The notes beneath the pieces were generated by a model, which was given only the letters and a program-made list of their open reading frames with translations, had not been told where the DNA came from and ran no database searches. A stretch of 7,085 nucleotides of DNA. Source: an uncultured Clostridia bacterium (GTDB taxonomy: Bacteria; Bacillota; Clostridia; Oscillospirales; Ruminococcaceae). The first letter of the stretch is position 1, and every line of letters begins with the position of its first letter. Of this stretch, positions 1 through 4,197 are shown piece by piece. Location: contig CALCSA010000077.1 of NCBI GenBank assembly GCA_937894185.1, forward strand, positions 1-7,085. Direction: 5' to 3'. The position numbers were made by a program, and so were the translations under genes.

Positions 1-42
1 GAAAAGATACTGAATCATAAGCGAATATGTATCATTGGCCAT
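1..42 (-). CDS. Start of an unidentified gene running off the left edge (partial)
   Basis: Only the first 14 codons are inside the window, reading MANDTYSLMIQYLF, open to the edge. I do not recognise the product and suggest no function. Three things support a real start: an AAGGA ribosome binding site at 55-59, 12 bases before the ATG (a little long); an extended -10 promoter at 74-82 that would give a leader of about 25 bases; and the terminator of the preceding gene group at 114-156, so a new transcription unit is expected here. The fragment is too short for composition or domain arguments, so the call rests on the signals alone. Confidence 0.4.
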   Translation of the reverse strand, partial: MANDTYSLMIQYLF

Positions 43-73
43 CGCCGCAGGCAGTCCTTGTAAATGAATATAT

Positions 74-82
74 ATTATACCA
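74..82 (-). promoter_or_regulatory. Extended -10 promoter for the gene leaving the left edge
   Basis: Read on the minus strand the sequence is TGGTATAAT, a perfect TGnTATAAT extended -10 (TATAAT at 74-79). No good -35 lies at the right distance, which is common for extended -10 promoters. The predicted transcription start is near 67, just ahead of the AAGGA and ATG of the partial gene at 1-42. It sits after the terminator at 114-156, as expected for an independent unit. Confidence 0.45.
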
Positions 83-113
83 TAACTTGTCTTCAAAAGC
101 TATTGGGGAGGGG

Positions 114-156
114 CAAAACAAAGTCCCCGGCCTGCCCATTGAGGAGGACCGGGGAC
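114..156 (-). terminator. Intrinsic terminator after the peptidyl-prolyl isomerase gene
   Basis: On the minus strand an 8-bp GC-rich stem GTCCCCGG / CCGGGGAC (149-156 with 123-130), extended by three more pairs past a one-base bulge, is followed by the T-rich tail TTTGTTTTGC. It starts 9 bases after the stop codon of the isomerase gene. This is a standard Rho-independent terminator closing the DUF6514-nrdR-isomerase group. Confidence 0.85.
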
Positions 157-164
157 ACAATCGT

Positions 165-671
165 TTACTGAGCAGCTTCGACCCGCACCGTCTTCATCAC
201 CACAGGGGTAAGAGGCGGATTGTTGCGGCCGGGAGTTTCGTCGGTGGGCACATTGCCCAGCTCCTCCAGCAGGTCAAATCCTTCGGTCATGGAGCCAAAG
301 GCGGCGTACTGGCCATCCAGAAAGGGAGCGTCGGCATGCATGATAAAAAACTGCATGGAGGCGCTGTCGGGATGGCTGCTCCGGGCCATGGAGATGGCGC
401 CGGTCACATGCTTGAGGGGATTGTTGACACCGTTTTGAGCGAATTCACCCTTGATGGTCTTTTCACCGGCAGCGGAGCTGCAGTCCCCGGTGGGGGAGCC
501 GCCCTGAATCATAAAGCCCTTGATGATGCGGTGAAAGGTCAGTCCGTCATAGCGGCCGGAATTGGCAAGGCTTGTAAAGTGTTCCACGGTGATGGGGGCA
601 ATGTCAGGCCTAAGCTCCAGCTTCATAACACGGCCGTCCTCCATGGTAATGGTTGCGACGGGATGCTTCAT
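165..671 (-). CDS. Peptidyl-prolyl cis-trans isomerase, cyclophilin type
   Basis: A 168-residue single-domain cyclophilin that speeds cis-trans isomerisation of Xaa-Pro bonds during protein folding. The core motifs are present in order: FHR (46-48, with the catalytic Arg at 48), GFMIQGG (52-58), the QFFI strand (107-110), and FLDGQYAAFG (117-126), which matches the WLDGxHxxFG block of other cyclophilins with Phe in place of Trp and Tyr in place of His, a change often seen in bacterial PpiB-like proteins. There is no signal peptide or lipobox, so it should act in the cytoplasm. The ATG has a GAGG six bases upstream. The length fits cytosolic bacterial cyclophilins. It lies 104 bases after nrdR with no convincing promoter or terminator between, so cotranscription is plausible. 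The family call is firm; the physiological client is unknown. Confidence 0.95.
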   Translation of the reverse strand: MKHPVATITMEDGRVMKLELRPDIAPITVEHFTSLANSGRYDGLTFHRIIKGFMIQGGSPTGDCSSAAGEKTIKGEFAQNGVNNPLKHVTGAISMARSSHPDSASMQFFIMHADAPFLDGQYAAFGSMTEGFDLLEELGNVPTDETPGRNNPPLTPVVMKTVRVEAAQ

Positions 672-775
672 AGGTCACCTCAGCGTATTATTTTGTCGTT
701 GGCAGAACATCTGCGGTAGTAAAACACAGAAAGATATGGCAACGCCGGCTTTTCACCGGCTTGTGCACCATGCAT
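672..775 (-). other. Gap between nrdR and the isomerase gene; weak hairpin only
   Basis: This 104-base gap contains a small inverted repeat, GCCGG at 744-748 and CCGGC at 756-760 with a 7-base loop. On the minus strand it is followed by GTTGCCATATC rather than a T run, so it does not look like an efficient terminator. I found no minus-strand -35/-10 pair with good spacing. Readthrough from nrdR is the simplest reading. Confidence 0.4.
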
Positions 776-1243
776 TTAAGGATTGCGGGACTTGTCCTGT
801 AAGATGTTGGTCAACTCCTCCATAAAGGAGTTGATATCCTTAAAGTGGCGGTAGACAGAGGCAAAACGGACATAGGCAACCTCGTCGATTTCCTTCAGAT
901 GCTCCATCGCCAGCTCTCCGATATAGGAGGAGGACACTTCCCGGTCCATGGAATTTTGAATTTTCTGCTGGATGCTGTCGGCGATTTCTTCCAGTTGCTT
1001 GGCGGAAATAGGACGTTTATCGCAAGCCCGCATCAGGCCTGCCAGCATCTTTTCCCGGTTAAAGGCTTCCCTGCGCCGGTCCTTTTTCACCACCATAATG
1101 GGGGTGGTCTCCACAATTTCGTAGGTGGTAAAGCGTTTTTCGCAGCTCAGGCACTCCCGGCGGCGGCGGATCTTTTCCCCCTCATCGGTGGGGCGGGAAT
1201 CGATGACCTTGCTCTCGGCATAAAAGCAAAACGGACATTTCAA
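776..1243 (-). CDS. nrdR: Transcriptional repressor NrdR
   Basis: NrdR represses ribonucleotide reductase genes, sensing ATP/dATP through an ATP-cone. The 155-residue protein has the usual length and layout: an N-terminal zinc ribbon with Cys3, Cys6, Cys31 and Cys34, an Arg-rich stretch (26-29) and CLSCEKRFTTYE in the DNA-binding part, then an ATP-cone from about 49 to 139 (VVKKDRRREAFNREK, and AYVRFASVYRHF near the end). The start codon is TTG at 1241-1243: it gives the conserved MKCPFC beginning and has AAGGAG ten bases upstream. An ATG seven bases upstream is in the wrong frame. The DUF6514-like gene ends 19 bases before this start, so the two are almost certainly one transcript. No ribonucleotide reductase gene or clear NrdR box was seen here, so its targets are elsewhere. 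Confidence 0.97.
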   Translation of the reverse strand: MKCPFCFYAESKVIDSRPTDEGEKIRRRRECLSCEKRFTTYEIVETTPIMVVKKDRRREAFNREKMLAGLMRACDKRPISAKQLEEIADSIQQKIQNSMDREVSSSYIGELAMEHLKEIDEVAYVRFASVYRHFKDINSFMEELTNILQDKSRNP

Positions 1244-1262
1244 CGGGCATCATCTCCTTGCG

Positions 1263-1535
1263 TCACCGCTGGCCCAGGTAGTCCTCCAATAAATCGGGAA
1301 TATGGACCAAGCGCACATCGTTTTCGGCGCAGAGTCTGATAAATCGCTCCACAAACTCTTGGTTTGTATCGACATCTCCGGCGGAAAACAAGATGTTGTT
1401 ATCTCCGTCCAGAACGCGAAATCCATATGTAGTATAGCTAATTTTCTCCTGTTCGTCAACCAGATTACTGCTGGTGAGCTCCATACTCAACTCCAGACTG
1501 TTGGATACTAAGGAATATCTTTTTACACACAACAT
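1263..1535 (-). CDS. DUF6514-like small protein of unknown function
   Basis: A 90-residue soluble protein with no membrane segment or Cys motif. I recognise the pattern of small clostridial proteins grouped as DUF6514 from memory (a TYGF block, an I/LFSAGDVDTN-like turn, then ERFIRLCAENDVRLVHIPDLLEDYL at the C-terminus); this assignment was not checked by search. The fold seems to be a few beta strands followed by a helix. The ATG at 1533-1535 was chosen because GGAGGGAGG lies about ten bases upstream; a longer reading to 1619 would put that ribosome binding site inside the gene. It precedes nrdR by 19 bases and is probably the first gene of that operon. Function is unknown, and linkage to nrdR alone does not show a role in nucleotide metabolism. 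Confidence 0.8.
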   Translation of the reverse strand: MLCVKRYSLVSNSLELSMELTSSNLVDEQEKISYTTYGFRVLDGDNNILFSAGDVDTNQEFVERFIRLCAENDVRLVHIPDLLEDYLGQR

Positions 1536-1658
1536 GTTTTCCGTACCTCCCTCCAATTTACACCGTTCCAACCCATCGACAGATCGCCCGTCTTTTGTGC
1601 CGGAAAGGTGTTGCGGCACACACCTACTCTATCAATTAACCAATCAACAGATGTTTTA

Positions 1659-1686
1659 ATCATACATAATTTTAATCAATATGCAA
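1659..1686 (-). promoter_or_regulatory. Candidate promoter for the DUF6514-nrdR-isomerase group
   Basis: On the minus strand TTGCAT (1681-1686), a 16-base spacer and TATGAT (1659-1664) form a sigma-A-like pair. The -10 matches five of six consensus bases; the -35 matches only three. The predicted start would leave a leader of roughly 115 bases. Surrounding DNA is very AT-rich, so chance matches are likely and this is the best candidate rather than a firm site. Confidence 0.35.
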
Positions 1687-1700
1687 GAAAAATTCTATGC

Positions 1701-1800
1701 CCTTTTTCGACCCGGTCTAACAAAACACACTAAAATTTTGTACATTATTATCGTTATATGATAGTAGAAACTAGTTATTTTTTAAAGAAGTCGAAAAAGG
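1701..1800. repeat. Inverted repeat of GTCGAAAAAGG, 11 bases, arms 78 bases apart
   Basis: CCTTTTTCGAC at 1701-1711 and GTCGAAAAAGG at 1790-1800 are exact reverse complements. Each copy includes GTCGAA, six of the seven bases of the Spo0A box TGTCGAA. Either paired regulator sites or a chance repeat in AT-rich DNA would explain it. Confidence 0.5.
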
Positions 1801-1818
1801 TCGATGGTTTTGTTGCTT

Positions 1819-2613
1819 TTATGAGAGTGTTGATACTATGTGGGAAAGCTGGTGAAAACCCCGGGAAATTTCAACAATACCCTCAAAGTTTTCCCGATAA
1901 AGTTCCACAATCACCCCGCCAGAAAAGCCGATTTTCCGCATGATCAAAAGGAATTTGCGTATGTTAAAAGTTCCGTCGCCGGGAATCAGACAATCAGCGC
2001 CTTTCCGGTGGTCGCTCATATGAATCTGTCGAACCCGGTTTCCCAGAACGGCAGCCAGTTTTAGGGGATCGTTTCCCGAGCGCACCGCTTGCTTAACATC
2101 CAATATATACTCCACCTGTGGCAGGGATTTTTTCATATCCGCCAAAAAGTCGATTTTCCCGGAAGCGCAACGCGCCACGTTTTCCTGACAGAGATGAATC
2201 CCCATGACTTTGGCTTCTTCCCACAAAGTCAAAAACCGGCGGAAGTATTCTTCCCGGGGCAGGGGGCTTTGCTTGTGGTCCCCGTGAAACACCAGAGTGT
2301 CGGCGCCCAGCAAAGCCGCGGCTTCAAAAAAGTGTTTGTACAGTTCCACTCCTTCCTCAAATCTACGCTGATACTGGGAAAAAAACAGCATAGGCTCCAT
2401 AATCGAACAGTAAGGATGCACAGAAACCACCCGGATAGCGGCATGGTCGGCAATGGCGCGCAGCCTTTTAAGGTACTGGGGTTGCAGTTCGACGGCAGCG
2501 TTGAGAAACACCTCCACACAGGCGGGCTCCAGAGCAACCAGCTGCAGCAGGCTGTCCTCTGTCACGGCAGGATAAAAGCAAGCGGTAGAAATCCCTGTAA
2601 GCAATTGTGTCAT
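1819..2613 (-). CDS. Sugar phosphate isomerase/epimerase-like TIM barrel protein
   Basis: A 264-residue protein of the xylose isomerase-like TIM barrel superfamily (AP endonuclease 2 fold, PF01261 type). The spaced metal and substrate ligands of the family are visible: His66 in SVHPYC, His110 in LVFHGDH, Glu144 in CQEN, Asp172 in ILDVKQA, His198 and His202 in IHMSDHR, the GDGTFN turn (212-217), and Glu237 in VIVELYRENFE. Such proteins isomerise or epimerise sugars or act on phosphosugars using a divalent metal; the substrate here cannot be read from sequence, and a nuclease role is not excluded. No signal peptide. The ATG at 2611-2613 has AAAGG only two bases upstream, so the TTG four codons in (spacing 11) could be the true start. 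I see no good promoter immediately upstream; transcription may begin beyond the divergent small membrane protein gene. Confidence 0.85.
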   Translation of the reverse strand: MTQLLTGISTACFYPAVTEDSLLQLVALEPACVEVFLNAAVELQPQYLKRLRAIADHAAIRVVSVHPYCSIMEPMLFFSQYQRRFEEGVELYKHFFEAAALLGADTLVFHGDHKQSPLPREEYFRRFLTLWEEAKVMGIHLCQENVARCASGKIDFLADMKKSLPQVEYILDVKQAVRSGNDPLKLAAVLGNRVRQIHMSDHRKGADCLIPGDGTFNIRKFLLIMRKIGFSGGVIVELYRENFEGIVEISRGFHQLSHIVSTLS

Positions 2614-2639
2614 AACCTTTCGTTGCCATATATTGCGCC

Positions 2640-2668
2640 TTGAGACAGGTAAAGCTTTATGTTACACT
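2640..2668 (+). promoter_or_regulatory. Promoter of the small membrane protein gene
   Basis: TTGAGA (2640-2645), a 17-base spacer and TACACT (2663-2668) with a TG one base ahead of the -10 (extended -10). The -35 matches five of six consensus bases and the -10 four of six. The predicted start near 2675 leaves a leader of about 50 bases before the ATG at 2726. It lies in the gap shared with the divergent epimerase-like gene. Confidence 0.6.
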
Positions 2669-2725
2669 GATTTTATCCAATATAGACGGGGAGGCATGGC
2701 CGCTCCGCCGGAAAGGGGGCGCTGT

Positions 2726-3001
2726 ATGCGTCTGATGATCCATAAGTTCCTGGGGCTTTTCCGGGAGATGGGGCCCTATCCCAAACTGGCAATCCAGCTG
2801 GGTGCGGGCATGATGCTTGTCTTTTACATAGTGGGGGTGATCTCCTTGCTGTCCGCACCCTATGTGCCCAACTACTTTCATGCTGTCGCCCTTTACAGGG
2901 GATGTATGGAGGCCGCGCCTGCCAGCTTTGCCGCCGGAGTTTGCGGTGGTTTGCTGGGAGATTTGATGCTGGGCCGGGACAACCGGAGCAAGGATGACTA
3001 A
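2726..3001 (+). CDS. Small two-helix membrane protein of unknown function
   Basis: The only plus-strand gene. The 91-residue product has an amphipathic, basic N-terminus (1-20), a hydrophobic helix at about 21-43 (from LAIQLGAG through VGVISLL), a short loop with YVPNYFHAV, a second, Gly/Ala-rich helix at about 62-83, and a charged tail ending RDNRSKDD. I do not recognise a family and give no function. The ATG at 2726 is preceded by AAGGGGG with a 6-base spacing; an in-frame ATG at 2696 has a purine run only one base away and is less likely. A good extended -10 promoter lies upstream at 2640-2668. No strong terminator follows the stop, and the transcript may continue to the bidirectional hairpin at 3334-3366. 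The antisense frames over this stretch have no protein-like composition. Confidence 0.75.
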   Translation: MRLMIHKFLGLFREMGPYPKLAIQLGAGMMLVFYIVGVISLLSAPYVPNYFHAVALYRGCMEAAPASFAAGVCGGLLGDLMLGRDNRSKDD

Positions 3002-3019
3002 GGCTGCCTGTCATGAGTC

Positions 3020-3048
3020 ATTATAGCATGTTCATGAATATTTGCCAG
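3020..3048 (-). promoter_or_regulatory. Strong minus-strand promoter facing the 3' end of the small membrane protein gene
   Basis: On the minus strand CTGGCA (3043-3048), a 17-base spacer and TATAAT (3020-3025) with TGC before it, a full extended -10. The predicted start is near 3013, only 12 bases past the stop of the plus-strand gene, so the RNA would be antisense to that gene and run on towards the epimerase-like gene at 2613. Two palindromic TCATGA hexamers (3011-3016 and 3031-3036), 20 bases centre to centre, flank the -10. Confidence 0.5.
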
Positions 3049-3210
3049 CCAAAGGGAGATGCAATATCCAGCAAAAAAGCTGCTAGCCTTTGCCATGGGT
3101 GGCACCAAATGGTAGAACCCCTTCTTTCAAGCCTGCTTTTACCGGATATTAGAAACTTTGCAGGTTGCTTTACCCACCTAAGACAGTATATGACAAAGAA
3201 GGACTTCGGC

Positions 3211-3239
3211 ATACAAAAATTCCCGGGGCTTATCCGCGG
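3211..3239 (-). terminator. Weak second terminator, near-duplicate of the dtxR terminator
   Basis: On the minus strand CCGCGG, loop ATAAG, CCCCGG (five of six pairs) is followed by GAATTTTTG. The core TAAGCCCCGGGAATTT (3217-3232) matches TAAGCGCCGGGAATTT at 3334-3349 in 15 of 16 bases, the latter being the dtxR stop codon and terminator arm. It would act as a backup terminator 117 bases further on, though its stem is much shorter. Confidence 0.4.
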
Positions 3240-3333
3240 TAGGATGGCATCATCCCCTGTATGATTTCCGCCGCCCATGAACCCGGGCATTTGGCGGGGC
3301 CTTGAAGTTCTACTCCCATGATAAGCACAAAAC

Positions 3334-3366
3334 AAATTCCCGGCGCTTACTCGGCGCCGGGAATTT
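3334..3366. terminator. Strong hairpin terminator of the feo-dtxR unit, probably bidirectional
   Basis: A perfect 13-bp stem, AAATTCCCGGCGC (3334-3346) with GCGCCGGGAATTT (3354-3366), and a 7-base loop that contains the dtxR stop codon. On the minus strand the tail is GAATTTGTTTTG, a good intrinsic terminator. In the plus direction the tail GAATTTCTGGTTCTTC is poorer, but the hairpin could also end the transcript arriving from the convergent small membrane protein gene. Confidence 0.85.
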
Positions 3367-3760
3367 CTGGTTCTTCTTTGATTTCCTGTATATAGGCAGC
3401 CAGCCGCCTCATGGTTTCGGGGCTGACTACATGCTCCATCCGGCAGGCGTCCACCTCGGCGGTGTTCTCTTCCACCCCCAGAACCCGGATCAAAAACCGC
3501 TTAAGGGTTCTGTGGCGCAGGTCCACTGCCATAGCCTGTTCCCGGCCCCGGGGGGTAAGACTGATTCGTCCATAGGGCTGCTGTTCCACCATCCCCGCCT
3601 TCTTCAGCACCGAAACAGCTTTGTTGACGCTGGGACGGGAAACACCCAGAGCATTGGCTACATCAATGGAACGGACCGGGCCGGAAAGTTCCTCCAGTCT
3701 GAAAATCGTTTCCAGATAGTTTTCGCTGGCTTCTCGCAGAATCAACGGAACCTCTGTCAA
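3347..3760 (-). CDS. DtxR/MntR-family metal-dependent transcriptional regulator
   Basis: A 137-residue repressor: winged helix-turn-helix at about 9-70 (ENYLETIFRLEEL, then the recognition helix around SRPSVNKAVSVLKKAG), then the metal-binding dimerisation domain at 73-130. It has no C-terminal SH3-like domain, so it is MntR-sized. By alignment from memory to DtxR the metal ligands include His83, Cys106, Glu109 and His110 (ACRMEH, compare DtxR ACRWEH), with Glu17 and Asn14 in the first helix. Cys at 106 resembles iron-sensing DtxR/IdeR; MntR has Glu there. The start is TTG at 3758-3760, overlapping the TGA of the Cys-rich gene (TTGA), with AAAGGAAG nine bases upstream, so translation is coupled. 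Together with feoAB this suggests Fe(II)-dependent, possibly autoregulated, control of the locus. Metal specificity is inference. Confidence 0.93.
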   Translation of the reverse strand: MTEVPLILREASENYLETIFRLEELSGPVRSIDVANALGVSRPSVNKAVSVLKKAGMVEQQPYGRISLTPRGREQAMAVDLRHRTLKRFLIRVLGVEENTAEVDACRMEHVVSPETMRRLAAYIQEIKEEPEIPGAE

Positions 3761-3945
3761 GGGGAGCCACTTCCTTTCTTGGGGGGTACATCGTCAGGGT
3801 GGTAGCTGGAACAACCATGCTTCTGGGGGCAGTCAGAGCAGCCTTCACAGCACTGGCCCCGGGACATTTTCCGCAGACTCCTAACCAGCAGATACAGGGC
3901 CAGTGCAATGACCAGCCCACACAATACAACCACTACAGCGGTCAT
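3757..3945 (-). CDS. FeoB-associated Cys-rich membrane protein
   Basis: A 62-residue protein with one N-terminal membrane helix (about 2-21, a Val/Leu/Ala-rich run), a basic stop-transfer stretch (RSLRKMSR, 22-29) and a Cys-rich tail, CCEGCSDCP, with Cys32, 33, 36, 39 and 45. This is the pattern of the small FeoB-associated Cys-rich proteins that lie next to feoB in many Firmicutes and are thought to assist ferrous iron transport, perhaps in a role like FeoC; biochemical proof is limited. By the positive-inside rule the tail should face the cytoplasm. The ATG at 3943-3945 is preferred because AAGGAGG (3953-3959) is seven bases away; the in-frame GTG at 3951 is only one base from it. The stop overlaps the dtxR start. 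Confidence 0.9.
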   Translation of the reverse strand: MTAVVVVLCGLVIALALYLLVRSLRKMSRGQCCEGCSDCPQKHGCSSYHPDDVPPKKGSGSP

Positions 3946-3964
3946 ATCCACACCTCCTTGGGCA

Positions 3965-4074
3965 ACGGTGGTGACCGTATCAACGCATCAATCAACACGT
4001 TATACTCGGTTCACTTGAAAATACTTTGTGCTTTCAAGGCGCGACATTTGCCGCGTAGCTGCTCTGTAGCAGCT
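3965..4074 (-). promoter_or_regulatory. Leader hairpin cluster upstream of the Cys-rich gene
   Basis: Four small hairpins are predicted on the minus-strand transcript: AGCTGCT-ACAG-AGCAGCT (4057-4074, 7 perfect pairs), CGCGGC-AAAT-GTCGCG (4040-4055, one G-U), CTTGAAA with TTTCAAG (4014-4038, loop 11) and ACGGT-CACC-ACCGT (3965-3978), the last ending five bases before the ribosome binding site. A fifth weaker one, AGC-GGG-CGA-CCC-GCT with a two-base bulge, is at 4109-4125. None has a T run, so this is not a plain terminator. It may be a regulatory leader or a small intergenic repeat element. I know no riboswitch class that it matches. Confidence 0.5.
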
Positions 4075-4126
4075 TGAATCGGATTTTATAGCGCACCTGT
4101 GGTGTGTCAGCGAGGGTCGCCCGCTG

Positions 4127-4151
4127 TTTTAAAACGCTTATAGTTTTAAAA
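4127..4151. repeat. Two TTTTAAAA palindromes, 17 bases apart
   Basis: TTTTAAAA occurs at 4127-4134 and 4144-4151, both within GTTTTAAAA. They lie 16 to 40 bases downstream of the -10 of the promoter at 4167-4195, in the start of the leader. They could be a paired operator or simply AT-rich DNA. Confidence 0.4.
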
Positions 4152-4166
4152 TGAATGGACTCTATC

Positions 4167-4195
4167 AGTATAGCCTATTTGGACAAAAAAGTAAA
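4167..4195 (-). promoter_or_regulatory. Promoter of the Cys-rich gene and dtxR, matching the feoA promoter
   Basis: On the minus strand TTTACT (4190-4195), 17 bases and TATACT (4167-4172), with GC before and GATAG after the -10. The -35 begins two bases after the feoB stop. The elements, the spacing and the flanking bases GCTATACTGAT are the same as in the promoter ahead of feoA. The predicted start near 4160 gives a leader of about 215 bases. No terminator lies between feoB and this promoter, so readthrough from feoAB is also likely. Confidence 0.65.
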
Positions 4196-4197
4196 TC

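Larger units (their letters stand above)
1536..1818. other. AT-rich intergenic region
   Basis: This 283-base gap between the epimerase-like gene and the DUF6514-like gene has no credible coding frame on either strand and is clearly richer in A and T than the genes on both sides. It holds the candidate promoter at 1659-1686, a strong ribosome binding site at its left end, and an 11-base inverted repeat (1701-1711 and 1790-1800). No convincing terminator for the epimerase-like gene is visible. Confidence 0.7.
3002..3346. other. Non-coding region between convergent genes, with several hairpins
   Basis: This 345-base stretch has no believable gene; the open frames on both strands lack ribosome binding sites and read like random sequence. 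It contains a minus-strand promoter at 3020-3048, a small hairpin set at about 3052-3093 (CAAAGG pairing CCTTTG around CAGC-A6-GCTG), TGCCA/TGGCA around 3091-3104, a GGATG/CATCC hairpin near 3242-3255, a GC-rich stem near 3268-3298 (CCGCC-GCCC with GGGC-GGCGG, one bulge), and a near-duplicate of the dtxR terminator at 3211-3239. It could be a long 3' untranslated region or an unrecognised structured RNA. It does not match tmRNA, RNase P RNA, SRP RNA or 6S RNA features that I know. Confidence 0.55.

Noticed and set aside
27..719. 230-codon plus-strand frame opposite the isomerase gene, and similar long frames opposite nrdR, the epimerase-like gene, dtxR and feoB
   Set aside because: These are antisense shadows: Gly/His-rich or otherwise unprotein-like, without ribosome binding sites, and opposite genes with clear family motifs.
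744..760. GCCGG/CCGGC hairpin as an nrdR terminator
   Set aside because: Only five pairs and no T run on the minus strand, so readthrough into the isomerase gene is more likely.
1536..1619. Longer start for the DUF6514-like gene
   Set aside because: The extension would put the strong GGAGGGAGG ribosome binding site inside the coding region and adds residues with no family-like pattern.
3095..3110. T-box-like GGGTGGCACC on the plus strand
   Set aside because: It lacks the CGCG continuation, a stem I with specifier loop, and any aminoacyl-tRNA or amino acid gene downstream on the plus strand.
3021..3335. 104-codon minus-strand frame in the non-coding region
   Set aside because: No ribosome binding site, no promoter in the right place, and an amino acid composition (many Arg, Pro, Ser, Trp) typical of random GC-rich sequence.
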